Below are positions 8,094 through 17,135 of a DNA stretch of 64,000 nucleotides, piece by piece. Every line of letters begins with the position of its first letter. The first letter of the stretch is position 1. The stretch is taken from the NCBI RefSeq assembly GCF_943193195.1, contig NZ_CALPDG010000005.1, forward strand, positions 62,001-126,000. The letters are read 5' to 3'. Position numbers and translations under genes: made by a program. The notes under the pieces were generated by a model. That model saw nothing but the letters and a program-made list of their open reading frames with translations, did not search any database and was not told where the DNA came from. The stretch comes from Mediterraneibacter agrestimuris. GTDB lineage: Bacteria > Bacillota > Clostridia > Lachnospirales > Lachnospiraceae.

Positions 8094-9845
8094 CTACTCA
8101 TAATGACGGACTTCTTCATCCAGCTGATATTTCTTTTCTTCCTCCATATCCAATCCCAGCGTTCCTCCCGGATTCATCAGATATTCCTTATCAAAGTAGT
8201 CCTTCAACACCTTAAACACACCGTATTCTGTATGTCCCAGACTTCCTTCCAGCCAAGGCGCAAACATTTTGCCGATGCCATGATGATGACTGATTGCCGC
8301 GCCGGATTTCTGGATTGCGTCCAGAATTGTCGTATGGTATGCACGGAAATTATCCGCTCCGCTCATTTTCGTGATGAAAATAAAATACAAGTTCGCCCCT
8401 TGTGGGTAGCAATGGGACATATGTGTTGTCACAATGGTATTCGGCAGTGCATGGCAGACCTTTCGTACTTCTCTGTGTACCTTTGCCATATTCGACCAGT
8501 TTACAGTACATTCCAGCGTATCTGTGACAACTCCGAAATCCATCAATGTATCTCTCAGATATGGATCGTTGAATCTCCCCTTTTCCCAGCTCTTCGTTAC
8601 ATAAGAGGTCAGACTCATGCCATGATATTTGCGGGCGATCCTTCTAATGTTGGCTGCAACATTTTTTGAATACCCTTTTCCTCCATCCGTAAATCCAAGG
8701 AACAGACAGCGCTGCATATCTTTAAATCCCCGGATATCCAATAGCTTCCAAAGCGGCGTATCATCGACATTGTAAAGTCTCAGCATCAGGTTTGTTTCTT
8801 CTGAATCGGAAAGGCGGAATACAGAAGAGAATCCGGCTTCACACTGCATCATCTCGCGTGCTGCAGCCATAGCAGTCTTCCAGTCTGTAAAAATGTAGGA
8901 AAAACGCTTCCGGTTCTCCGGCATATAACGGAACACCTTCAACGTTACTTCGGTAAGCACCCCAAAGGTTCCCTCACTTCCCATCATGATCTGATTCAGA
9001 TTCGGACCGGTTGCCTCTCTGGGATAATGGCTGGTCTGCACATTTCCAATCGGTGTCGCATATTTCTGGGACAATACAATATCCGTAATACAGCCATAAT
9101 AGGTACTGTTCTGTCCGGCGCCCCTTGTTACGACCCAGCCGCCTACGCTGCTGTACTCAAATGACTGTGGAAAATGTCCGCATGTGTATGCCCGTTTTGC
9201 GCCAAAAAGCTGCTGCGCATTGTTCAGGGCTTTCTCCAGCCTCGGACCTGACATTCCCGCCTGAACGGTAATCGTCTGATCTTTCTCATTGAAAGAAACG
9301 ATATGGTTGAACCGAAGTCTCATATCCAGCGAAATACCACTCTTTACAGGCTCTACTCCCATAGTCACACTGCTGCCGCCGCCATATACATAAAGCGGAA
9401 TCTTCTCCCTTGTACAGTAGGCAACAATTTCTTCCACTTCTTTTGTCTTTGCCGGGTATACAACAGCATCCGGCAGACAGTCCATCCGTTTTTCACGAAG
9501 ACGCATAGCGTCATAAGCGGTCTTTCCATAAGCAACAGATACCCTTGCATAATCATCGGTACGCACATATTCCGCTCCTACGATTTCTTTTAATGCTTCA
9601 ATATGTTTTTCATCGAGATTAACCGGGCAATTCTCCAGTCTGACCGCCTCCATACCGATACTGCCGTCATAATGACTGAAATCCTCATCAGTCATCTGAA
9701 ACTTCTCTTTCATCATCTTATACAGAGATTCCTTCGGATACTTCACAAAATCTGGATCTCCCCATCTGAAAATGGAACGCCAGCTGTCTGCGGGCGCTGC
9801 CGTCTTTACCCATGACGGCTCAAATCCTTTGTACGGTTTACTCAT
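8094..9845 (-). CDS. FAD-linked oxidase of the alkyldihydroxyacetonephosphate synthase type
   Basis: A 583-residue flavoprotein of the VAO/AGPS family. The FAD-binding PP-loop reads YGGGSSVTMGVEP. The AGPS-type active-site strings SHCYPQG (bearing the tyrosine position used by AGPS) and SHHHGIGK are both present near residues 490 and 528. The ATG at 9845 has AGGAGG seven bases upstream; a GTG directly before it extends the frame by one codon. In eukaryotes AGPS exchanges the acyl chain of acyl-DHAP for a fatty alcohol. In bacteria the reaction of these relatives is mostly unassigned. Its neighbours, a GlpA-like system and a kinase, suggest a three-carbon phosphate or polyol-derived substrate. 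Confidence 0.82.
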   Translation of the reverse strand: MSKPYKGFEPSWVKTAAPADSWRSIFRWGDPDFVKYPKESLYKMMKEKFQMTDEDFSHYDGSIGMEAVRLENCPVNLDEKHIEALKEIVGAEYVRTDDYARVSVAYGKTAYDAMRLREKRMDCLPDAVVYPAKTKEVEEIVAYCTREKIPLYVYGGGSSVTMGVEPVKSGISLDMRLRFNHIVSFNEKDQTITVQAGMSGPRLEKALNNAQQLFGAKRAYTCGHFPQSFEYSSVGGWVVTRGAGQNSTYYGCITDIVLSQKYATPIGNVQTSHYPREATGPNLNQIMMGSEGTFGVLTEVTLKVFRYMPENRKRFSYIFTDWKTAMAAAREMMQCEAGFSSVFRLSDSEETNLMLRLYNVDDTPLWKLLDIRGFKDMQRCLFLGFTDGGKGYSKNVAANIRRIARKYHGMSLTSYVTKSWEKGRFNDPYLRDTLMDFGVVTDTLECTVNWSNMAKVHREVRKVCHALPNTIVTTHMSHCYPQGANLYFIFITKMSGADNFRAYHTTILDAIQKSGAAISHHHGIGKMFAPWLEGSLGHTEYGVFKVLKDYFDKEYLMNPGGTLGLDMEEEKKYQLDEEVRHYE

Positions 9846-9874
9846 CACACGTCCTCCTTTATATTCTGCTACTC

Positions 9875-10282
9875 TTATACTGCACTTTTACCCTCCGCCT
9901 GCAGCAGAGATTGTTTTTCATCCAGATATTCCTTCAGGCAGTTACTTGTCACAATCACATCTGCGTCCAGTCCCAGCACATTCGGAATCAATACATCATC
10001 CCGTCCTATATTCTTCCTGACTGTAATATGATTGATTATGTCCATAATTTCAAATATTTTTTCCTTCGGCACTTCTTCTGAAACCCTCACCGGGAGTACC
10101 GGTATCTCTTTCCATGCAGTCCGCACTGTAGTTGAAAATGTACGCTTCGGGCAAGTCATTTCATCCTCGGCGAATTGCTGCCCTCTCGAACATTGATTTC
10201 CTTCTGCGATCCAACGGTTTTCTTTCCATTCCACTGTCATATGACAACTGTTCGGACAGGTGATGCACACCAGTTCTTTCAT
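9875..10282 (-). CDS. DUF1667 cysteine-rich protein
   Basis: A small 135-residue protein of the DUF1667 family. The N-terminus has CITCPNSC, a third cysteine in NQCSRG and a fourth in TCPKRTF, a spacing that suggests metal or Fe-S binding. Family members commonly neighbour GlpA- and GlpB-like genes and are thought to complete an anaerobic glycerol-3-phosphate dehydrogenase-like complex in place of GlpC; that role is inferred. Its ATG overlaps the stop of the upstream oxidoreductase by four bases, so translation is probably coupled. Confidence 0.8.
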   Translation of the reverse strand: MKELVCITCPNSCHMTVEWKENRWIAEGNQCSRGQQFAEDEMTCPKRTFSTTVRTAWKEIPVLPVRVSEEVPKEKIFEIMDIINHITVRKNIGRDDVLIPNVLGLDADVIVTSNCLKEYLDEKQSLLQAEGKSAV

Positions 10283-11538
10283 GCTCCCACCTCCCTCAGT
10301 TCAAACACGATCGGCTCCCGGATCTCTTCTGTTTTTAAGAGATCTACAATAATCCTCTCCATTTCCGGAGGCCGTACTGCCGAAAATGTCTTCTTTTGAA
10401 TAACCCGGCTTCCGGTCTTGACCACCAGTTCACTCCTTCCCAAGGTTCGTTTGCACCGAAAGTAAAATGTAACCTTCCCGCGGACGTCCTCCTGACGCAC
10501 ACACTGCGGCACTACATATGCCGCCTCCCCTTCTGCTTCTGCCGGAATCTGAGCGACCCCAACGCTCTGTATCTTTGCATATCTCGCCGCCGACGCTCCT
10601 GCAAGTTCTCCGCTTTCCGATACATAATCTACAAGGTCATTGACATGGAATGCATTGCCGCAGGAAAATACCCCGGGTATGCTGGTCATTGCAGACGAAT
10701 CACAGACCGGTCCTTTTGTCTTTGGATCTATGTGCACTTGTAAATTCTCTGCAATTTCATTTTCCGGGATCAGTCCCACAGATAAGATCAATGTGTCACA
10801 ATCTATTCTTTGCTCTGTTCCTGCAACTGGCTGCATCTGTTCATCTACCTTACAGATTTCCACTCCTTCCAGACGTTTCTCTCCGAATACTCTGGTCACT
10901 GTTTCCGAGAGATAGAGTGGAATCTGAAAATCATCCAGACATTGCACCATATTCCGTGTAAGTCCTGACGGCTCCGGTTTCACCTCATATACCCCAAGCA
11001 CATCTGCACCTTCCAGCTTCAGCCTTCTTGCCATGATCAGTCCGATGTCTCCACTTCCCAGAATCACGCACCGTTTTCCCGGCATTTCCCCCTGTAGATT
11101 TGTAAAATGCTGCGCCGTTCCAGCTGTATAGATACCTGCTGGTCTTGTTCCATGAATGGATACCTGTCTTGCCGTCCGCTCCCGGCATCCTGTTGCAAGA
11201 ACCAGCGTCCTTGTCTGTAATTCGGACACACCTTCTCTGCTGACCATCCATACGGAAAATCCTTCCGGATTTTTTTTTATTTTAGTAACGAATGTCCAAA
11301 GCCCTACCGGAATCTGTAACTCTTTGACCTCTTCGATAAACCGCTCTGCATACTCCGGTCCAGATAGCTTCTTTTTAAAACGCATCAGCCCGAATCCATC
11401 ATGAATACATTGTTTCAGTATTCCTCCCAGACTTCCTTCTCTTTCCAGAAGAAGAACATCCGCGCCCGCCTTCTTTGCCGAGACTGCTGCCGCAAGTCCC
11501 GCCGGACCGCCTCCGATCACAACTACATCATATGTCAT
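10279..11538 (-). CDS. FAD/NAD(P)-binding oxidoreductase (GlpB-position subunit)
   Basis: A 419-residue pyridine nucleotide-disulfide-type oxidoreductase. An N-terminal FAD fold (VVVIGGGPAGLAAAVSA) encloses a second Rossmann fold (CVILGSGDIGLIMARRL, about residue 150). The ATG/GDxF-type FAD block is SIPGVFSCGNA. No CxxxxC redox disulfide is apparent next to the FAD loop, so it likely passes electrons rather than reducing a disulfide. It overlaps GlpA-like by 11 bases and DUF1667 by four, which argues for a stoichiometric complex. Confidence 0.85.
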   Translation of the reverse strand: MTYDVVVIGGGPAGLAAAVSAKKAGADVLLLEREGSLGGILKQCIHDGFGLMRFKKKLSGPEYAERFIEEVKELQIPVGLWTFVTKIKKNPEGFSVWMVSREGVSELQTRTLVLATGCRERTARQVSIHGTRPAGIYTAGTAQHFTNLQGEMPGKRCVILGSGDIGLIMARRLKLEGADVLGVYEVKPEPSGLTRNMVQCLDDFQIPLYLSETVTRVFGEKRLEGVEICKVDEQMQPVAGTEQRIDCDTLILSVGLIPENEIAENLQVHIDPKTKGPVCDSSAMTSIPGVFSCGNAFHVNDLVDYVSESGELAGASAARYAKIQSVGVAQIPAEAEGEAAYVVPQCVRQEDVRGKVTFYFRCKRTLGRSELVVKTGSRVIQKKTFSAVRPPEMERIIVDLLKTEEIREPIVFELREVGA

Positions 11539-13252
11539 CTACATCACCCGCCTTTGTCTTGCCAAATAAAATGTAGCTATCCTCACCGCTCTTTGTTATT
11601 TCTTCTGGCGGCATACCTGTCACTTCGCTGATGATCTTCGTCACAAGCGGCATACAGAAGCCGCCCTGACAGCGCCCCATCCCCGGACGTACTCTCTTCT
11701 TCACTCCATCAACTGTATAAACCGGAAGCGGAGAGTTCAATGCATCGATGATCTCTCCCTTGCTGATTTCTTCACACCGGCAGACAATCACTCCATATTC
11801 AGGATTTTTCCGTATCATTTCATTCCGCTTCTCCAACGGCAGCTCCCGAAGTCTCGGAATCCCCCTTCTGCGCGGATTGTAGTTTTCATTTTCCGCAACA
11901 GGCTGCCGGCTGGCAAGCATTGCAGCCGCCATGCGCGCCACATCCATTGCAACTGCCGGCGCTGTTGTCAATCCCGGTGACTGGATCCCTGCACAATGAA
12001 TCAGATTCTTTGTTTTTCTTCCCTGTTCAATTACAAAATCCTCTTCAAATGTAGGCGCTCTCACTCCAGTAAAATATGTGATAATATCCTGTTCTGACAA
12101 CTCTTTGACTGTTCCTCGCTGTTTCTGAAAGTTATGTTCAATACTGGTCTTCTCTGTCGCAAAATTCTCTTTCTCATACGTTTCTATTGCATCCGGACCA
12201 ACAAGAAGATTGTCATGTGCTGTGTGTACAATCCCTCCTCCCTTTGTGTGTTCCGCTGTCTTTTTCAGCGTTTTCCACGAAGCAATTCCGCCCATCAGCC
12301 TTCCCACTTTTTTATCTAAAATGGCATTGGTTCCCCGTCTCGGATGGATTGAGTAGAACCGGTCACCCGCCATCTTCGCCACATCCTCCGCAAATGTTCC
12401 GGCTGCGTTGATCACCAATTTGGGATAGATACGACCTCTGTTTGTAAGCACACTTTTAATCTGCCCTTTCTCTATTTCCATTGAAAGAACTGCCGTATCC
12501 AATGCCACCTCGGCGCCGTTGTGCACCGCATTTTCCGCATAGGCGATTGTAAGCCCGTAAGGACACACACTGCCGGCGCTGCTGTTATAAATCGCAAATT
12601 TGATATCTTTATTCAAATGTGGTTCCCGCTTTCTAAGCGCCTTTGCCGAAATAACCCTCGTATCGCTGACTCCGCATATATGTTTTCTCTGCCATGCATA
12701 GAGACATGCCGGAAGCAGTTCTCCCCAGTGCATCATTCCTACATACTGACCGCATCGCTTAAACGGTACATCCAATTCCCTGCAGATTCTTCCATACATC
12801 CGGTTTCCCCGAATGACATACTGCTGCTTCAAAGTTCCCTTTCCAAGATCGATGCCCGGATGTACTTCTCCATCGTTTCGTCCCGAGGCATGCATTGCAA
12901 CATCTGACTCTTTCTCCACAAGAAGCACTTCCAGCTTCCACTTCATCAGCTCTCTTGCAATACTTGCCCCCGATATTCCCCCGCCAATAATCAGCACGTC
13001 CGGTCTCCTGCGGTCCAATGCCTGATCCTGAATCTTTGGCAGCCTCATCTTCGGAAGCTCTGTTCCCTCCAGTTTAAGGTCATTAACGACATGATACCGC
13101 CGCTTTTTATCAACACATATCGCACAGGCATTCACAATATCTTCCCAACTGTTCATAGTGCCTGTCAGCACTACATTTCCTTCCTTTTCCTCTACATGAA
13201 TGTGATTTCCATATATCTTTTGGATCCGTTTTTCAAGCTTCTTACAATCCAC
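11528..13252 (-). CDS. GlpA-like FAD-dependent dehydrogenase with C-terminal [2Fe-2S] domain
   Basis: A 574-residue flavoenzyme related to anaerobic glycerol-3-phosphate dehydrogenase subunit A. Residues 1-65 look like a BON-type alpha/beta domain. The DAO-type FAD domain starts at LIIGGGISGASIAREL (about 88). The C-terminus has a BFD-like iron-sulfur domain with CRCEE (about 492) and GRCQGGFC (about 529), four cysteines in the expected pattern. The start is the GTG at 13252, with GAAGGG seven bases upstream. It is first in the operon. The N-terminal BON-like domain is unusual for GlpA and could anchor the complex at the membrane. Oxidation of glycerol 3-phosphate or a related polyol phosphate is the likely role. 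Confidence 0.82.
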   Translation of the reverse strand: MDCKKLEKRIQKIYGNHIHVEEKEGNVVLTGTMNSWEDIVNACAICVDKKRRYHVVNDLKLEGTELPKMRLPKIQDQALDRRRPDVLIIGGGISGASIARELMKWKLEVLLVEKESDVAMHASGRNDGEVHPGIDLGKGTLKQQYVIRGNRMYGRICRELDVPFKRCGQYVGMMHWGELLPACLYAWQRKHICGVSDTRVISAKALRKREPHLNKDIKFAIYNSSAGSVCPYGLTIAYAENAVHNGAEVALDTAVLSMEIEKGQIKSVLTNRGRIYPKLVINAAGTFAEDVAKMAGDRFYSIHPRRGTNAILDKKVGRLMGGIASWKTLKKTAEHTKGGGIVHTAHDNLLVGPDAIETYEKENFATEKTSIEHNFQKQRGTVKELSEQDIITYFTGVRAPTFEEDFVIEQGRKTKNLIHCAGIQSPGLTTAPAVAMDVARMAAAMLASRQPVAENENYNPRRRGIPRLRELPLEKRNEMIRKNPEYGVIVCRCEEISKGEIIDALNSPLPVYTVDGVKKRVRPGMGRCQGGFCMPLVTKIISEVTGMPPEEITKSGEDSYILFGKTKAGDVDDI

Positions 13253-13276
13253 TGATATCCCTTCTTTCAGGAGTCG

Positions 13277-13306
13277 GTCGTTTGTACGACTATATATTTA
13301 TATAGT
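13277..13306. promoter_or_regulatory. Candidate TetR operators on the operon promoter
   Basis: Two adjacent perfect palindromes. GTCGT-ttgt-ACGAC is at 13277-13290. ACTATATA-tt-TATATAGT (8-bp arms) is at 13289-13306 and covers the -10 box of the dehydrogenase operon. Binding by the adjacent TetR protein is inferred from position. Confidence 0.6.
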
Positions 13307-13329
13307 ATCACATCCTTGTGTAATGTCAA
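13302..13329 (-). promoter_or_regulatory. Promoter of the GlpA-like/AGPS/FGGY operon
   Basis: On the minus strand TTGACA (13324-13329) is followed after 16 bases by TACTAT (13302-13307), a near-consensus sigma-A promoter. It lies about 50 bases ahead of the GTG start. Confidence 0.75.
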
Positions 13330-13399
13330 CAGCATTCCTCCGCTTCTCCATCACATACAAGACATGTATTAAGTCGCAAATGCACACTTTTTCTGCATG

Positions 13400-13428
13400 T
13401 AGACATTTCAGCTAAAACAGGGTAAAAT
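13400..13428 (+). promoter_or_regulatory. Promoter of the divergent tetR gene
   Basis: TAGACA (13400-13405), a 17-base spacer, then TAAAAT (13423-13428), each five of six to consensus. It lies 33 bases ahead of the ATG of the TetR gene. Confidence 0.7.
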
Positions 13429-13460
13429 AAAACCACGATTATTTACAAAGAGGTGACACT

Positions 13461-14033
13461 ATGGCGGCGCCGCGCAAAGACAATGTCCGCAGTCTGATCA
13501 TTGATTCCGCGGAAGAACTTTTAACCCAAAAACCATTTTCCGAAATATCCCTTTCCGAGCTTTCTGTCCAGGCAGGCATCTCTAAGGGAACACTTTATTA
13601 TCATTTTAAAAATAAGAATGAGATTTTATTTGCAATTACAGACAGGTATTTAGATACCCAGTGGCAAGAATTGTGTGAATGGACAGAGAATGCCGACAAA
13701 GATACTTCCTTGCACCGGCTTGTCAAATATATTTTGGAACGTGATGTATCCGGAGTGAAACTCCGCCTTCCGCTTTTTTATGATGCAATGATCGGAAATG
13801 AAGAGATTCGTACTCATTTGGTCAAACGCTACAAATGCTTTGCCGAACTTATCGCTGCAAAGATCAGTGAACGTACAAACAAAGTATCCGGCGGATATTT
13901 TGCATGGCTTCTGCTTCTGATGTCTGATGGACTCTCTATCCATCAGACAATCGGTAATTCACATCTGGATACAGATGCGTTTATCAGGCAGACCGCCGAA
14001 TACATTGAAAGTTTCTTCCCAGGAGAAGAATAA
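13461..14033 (+). CDS. TetR/AcrR family transcriptional regulator
   Basis: A 190-residue repressor. The N-terminal helix-turn-helix (residues 12-58) includes FSEISLSELSVQAGISKGTLYYHFKNK, the family signature; the C-terminal helical domain would bind the effector and dimerise. GAGGTG lies six bases before the ATG. It is transcribed divergently from the GlpA-like operon, whose promoter overlaps two palindromes, so it probably represses that operon. The inducer is unknown; a substrate or phosphorylated intermediate of the pathway is the natural guess. Confidence 0.88.
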   Translation: MAAPRKDNVRSLIIDSAEELLTQKPFSEISLSELSVQAGISKGTLYYHFKNKNEILFAITDRYLDTQWQELCEWTENADKDTSLHRLVKYILERDVSGVKLRLPLFYDAMIGNEEIRTHLVKRYKCFAELIAAKISERTNKVSGGYFAWLLLLMSDGLSIHQTIGNSHLDTDAFIRQTAEYIESFFPGEE

Positions 14034-14055
14034 AAAGCAAACAAAGCTTTTCATT

Positions 14056-14087
14056 GTAGCAGTGCAGCCGGAAGGCTGGACTGTTAC
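14056..14087. terminator. Hairpin terminator between tetR and the GtrA-like gene (solo GTTAC module)
   Basis: CAGTGCAGCC-ggaa-GGCTGGACTG folds into a stem with one mismatch, flanked by GTA and TTAC. It ends in the GTTAC motif of the repeat family and nearly matches the hairpin at 36471. It separates two convergent genes. Confidence 0.65.
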
Positions 14088-14096
14088 ATTTATTAA

Positions 14097-14696
14097 CTAT
14101 TTTTTATCCGGCTCTCCTTCTGGAAAGATAATCTTAAATACAAAGAAAAAGATCACCATAGATACACCGCCTGTAATAAATGTTACGAGCAGGTTATATA
14201 CTGCCGGCGGTACATATGCAGACGCAATCGGCATCCACAGATTGTTAAATCCGTTGCAGATCAAAGAAATCACAATCCATGCGATAAAATACCACATTGC
14301 CTGATAGACCGGATTTCCTTTGCTTTTAAACGTAATATTTCTCTGGAGAGGGAAATTGATGCACTGAGCCAGAAATGAACCCACTTCATAACTGATAAAA
14401 TATCCCAGTCCGCCGCCGATCACCACAGCGCCCGAAGCATCTCTCAATACATTATATCCAAGCAGGCTCCATGTAAAATCAACTCCCAGAATACGCATTT
14501 CTTTCTGCGGCCACATGAACTCCGTTCCTGCTAATTCCATGCCGAGCATCCCCGGCATAAATGTGAACACCAGATACTGGAATACTGTCACACCCATGCT
14601 GAATACGAAAAAGTAAAAAATCTGGTAAACCCATTTTGAAAGCTTCTGATGGTTCTCCTCAAATGCCTTCCACGTTGTCATCCATTTTTCTTTCAT
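14097..14696 (-). CDS. GtrA-like multi-spanning membrane protein
   Basis: A 199-residue protein with about four hydrophobic segments (roughly 23-47, 88-108, 130-155, 165-190). It carries the GtrA-type string INFPLQRNITFKSKGNP after the second segment. GtrA proteins help move lipid-linked sugars across the membrane or support polysaccharide decoration. It follows the cytosolic GH3 gene after 15 bases and is probably last in that operon, which ties it to glycan handling without showing its substrate. Confidence 0.75.
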   Translation of the reverse strand: MKEKWMTTWKAFEENHQKLSKWVYQIFYFFVFSMGVTVFQYLVFTFMPGMLGMELAGTEFMWPQKEMRILGVDFTWSLLGYNVLRDASGAVVIGGGLGYFISYEVGSFLAQCINFPLQRNITFKSKGNPVYQAMWYFIAWIVISLICNGFNNLWMPIASAYVPPAVYNLLVTFITGGVSMVIFFFVFKIIFPEGEPDKK

Positions 14697-14711
14697 TCCG
14701 TCCTCCCCGCT

Positions 14712-17135
14712 TTATTTCCCTGTCAACTTCGCCTCGTAGACTTTGTTCGCCTTACGATTGGCAAAAAATCCGCCGATTATTTGTTTCATTCCTTTGAAAA
14801 AATGACCGTTCACGACCGTTACCATTCCTTGCACCATGTCCATACTGACCATACCGCCTGTCATTTTAGCAATTCCCCGAAACGGCATATTGTAGATAAA
14901 CAGAATATTCAGATCCGGTTTTCCCTTTTCTTCGCTTTTCTTCTTCATAGAAGTAAGACGGTTATAAATGAATCTGGCAAGTCCGCTCTTTGCATAATAC
15001 ATCTGACAGATTGCATCGTTAACTCCCAAATCTCCGCTCCATTTACCGGATGGAATCGGATGTCCAAGCAATTCCCCAAATTCATCATCCGATATCTGCT
15101 GTACAATTCCAGTATAATAGTATGGCAGTTTTGCCGGATTATACGGATATTCAATTGTTGATCCGGCAATCCCAATTTCGCCTTCCAGACGTATATCCAT
15201 TACACTGGCTCCCAGCATTATATGATAAGTCCCCATCTCGGTTTCCCAATGATGGGTTTTTACATTCCAGTAACGGAAAGTCTTGTCATCAAAGTTCAGT
15301 CTTACTTCCCTGCGTTCCCCTGCCTTTAAGAATACTTTTGCAAATCCTTTTAATTCTTTTTCAGGCCGGAAGACTATGGCATTTGGCAGCCCCACATACA
15401 TCTGCACAACTTCTGCGCCGTCCCGCTCTCCGGTATTAGCCAGAGTAAATGTAACTCCGTCTCTGTCCACTTTTAAATCCGAATATTCAAAGGTTGTGTA
15501 AGACAAACCGAATCCAAATGGATACCGTACTCTCACCTTACTTGTATCATAATACCGGTAACCGATGTAGATACTCTCTCGGTATTCTGCATTCCTCTGC
15601 GCCCCCGGAAAATTACGGAAAGCAGGTGTGTCCTCGTATTTCAGCGGATAGGTCTCACTCAGCCGCCCTGATGGATTGACCTTTCCTATTAAAATATTCA
15701 ACATTGCGCTTGCTCCTGCCTGACCGCTCAAGTAACCATGCAAAATCGCCTTACAGCAATCATTCCACGGCATTTCTATCGATGCGCCTGCACTTAAAAG
15801 TCCCACCACATTCGGATTAATCTGGACAATTGCCTGAAGCAGTTCAATCTGATTCTGGGGAATCCGCATATGAGAACGGTCCATACCTTCAGACTCACTC
15901 AGTTCATCCAATCCAAAACAATAAATAATAATATCTGCGGCAGCCGCCAGATCCAGTGCTTCTTTCTTCAGGACTTCATCAGACTCTCCGTTTCTCTTAT
16001 ATCCGCGGTTGATTCCCACCACCTGCAAATCATAATTTCCAATAACTTTTTCTATAGTTTCCAAATATGTAGGATTCACTATAGAGGACCCTGCCCCCTG
16101 ATATCTCGGCTCTACTGCGAAATCTCCGATAACAGCAACCCGGCTTCCCGGTGCAAGCGGAAGGATTGCGTCTGTGTTTTTCAGAAGTACGGCGCTTTCC
16201 TCTGTTGCTTTCCGTGCCAGATCATGGTGTCCGGTCTCTGAAAAGGAGTGTACCCTGTCCTCTGCATTTTTGCTCAATTCAAGAACTGCGTCCAGCAAAT
16301 CATCTACGCAGACATCCAGTTCTTCCATCGTCAGCTGTTTCTCATCAACAGCTTTTAGAATTTCCCTTGCAGAGTCCAGCCCCGGCGCAGGCATTTCCAG
16401 ATTGGAGCCTGCCGCCACACCTGCCGCATGGTCATTGGAACCGCCCCAGTCTGTAATGACAATTCCATCAAATCCCCATTCTTTTCTCAGGATTTCCTGC
16501 AGCAGTTGTTTATTTTCATTTGCATAAATACCATTAATTTCATTGTAACTGGTCATAATGGATTTTGCTTTGCCTTCTTTGACGGCAATCTCAAATCCCG
16601 TCAGGTAAATTTCCCGCAGCGTTCTCTCGTCCAATACCGAGTTCATTGCCATACGCCGCAGTTCCTGACTGTTCACCGCAAAATGCTTTGGACATGCATA
16701 CACTCCCTGGCTTTGGATTCCCTTCACATAGGATGCTGCCATTTTACCTGCCAGATATGGATCTTCGGAAAAATATTCAAAGTTTCTTCCGCACAGCGGA
16801 CTTCTCTTCATGTTCAGTCCGGGTCCTAAAAGTACATTCACTTCCTGGGCAGACGCCTCCACTCCAAGAGCGGTACCAATTTCCTCTCCCAGTACTTCAT
16901 CCCAGCTATTCGCAATTGTTGCTGCCGTAGGGAAACAGGTTGCCGGAAGAGATGCGTTCAACCCCAAATGATCCCCTGCTCCTGCCTGCTTCCGAACTCC
17001 ATGAGGACCGTCAGAGCAGAAAATAGACGGAAGGCCCAGACGAGAGTAGTCTCTCGTCTGCCACACATTTTTTCCGCTTAAAAATGCCGCCTTTTCTTCC
17101 AATGTCATTTTATCTATGATATCTTGATGTTTCAT
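14712..17135 (-). CDS. Glycoside hydrolase family 3 (beta-glucosidase-like), cytosolic
   Basis: An 807-residue GH3 enzyme without a signal peptide. The standard order is seen: TIM barrel first (CSDGPHGVRK near 41, KHF at 150-152, nucleophile Asp229 in VITDWGG), then the alpha/beta sandwich (ESAVLLKN near 300), then an FnIII-like domain beginning after PFGFGLSYT. About 110 extra residues at the C-terminus end in a basic, hydrophobic stretch of unknown use. Its ATG overlaps the stop of the upstream GH3 gene by four bases. The likely action is release of beta-linked glucose or xylose from imported oligosaccharides or plant glycosides. Confidence 0.9.
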   Translation of the reverse strand: MKHQDIIDKMTLEEKAAFLSGKNVWQTRDYSRLGLPSIFCSDGPHGVRKQAGAGDHLGLNASLPATCFPTAATIANSWDEVLGEEIGTALGVEASAQEVNVLLGPGLNMKRSPLCGRNFEYFSEDPYLAGKMAASYVKGIQSQGVYACPKHFAVNSQELRRMAMNSVLDERTLREIYLTGFEIAVKEGKAKSIMTSYNEINGIYANENKQLLQEILRKEWGFDGIVITDWGGSNDHAAGVAAGSNLEMPAPGLDSAREILKAVDEKQLTMEELDVCVDDLLDAVLELSKNAEDRVHSFSETGHHDLARKATEESAVLLKNTDAILPLAPGSRVAVIGDFAVEPRYQGAGSSIVNPTYLETIEKVIGNYDLQVVGINRGYKRNGESDEVLKKEALDLAAAADIIIYCFGLDELSESEGMDRSHMRIPQNQIELLQAIVQINPNVVGLLSAGASIEMPWNDCCKAILHGYLSGQAGASAMLNILIGKVNPSGRLSETYPLKYEDTPAFRNFPGAQRNAEYRESIYIGYRYYDTSKVRVRYPFGFGLSYTTFEYSDLKVDRDGVTFTLANTGERDGAEVVQMYVGLPNAIVFRPEKELKGFAKVFLKAGERREVRLNFDDKTFRYWNVKTHHWETEMGTYHIMLGASVMDIRLEGEIGIAGSTIEYPYNPAKLPYYYTGIVQQISDDEFGELLGHPIPSGKWSGDLGVNDAICQMYYAKSGLARFIYNRLTSMKKKSEEKGKPDLNILFIYNMPFRGIAKMTGGMVSMDMVQGMVTVVNGHFFKGMKQIIGGFFANRKANKVYEAKLTGK

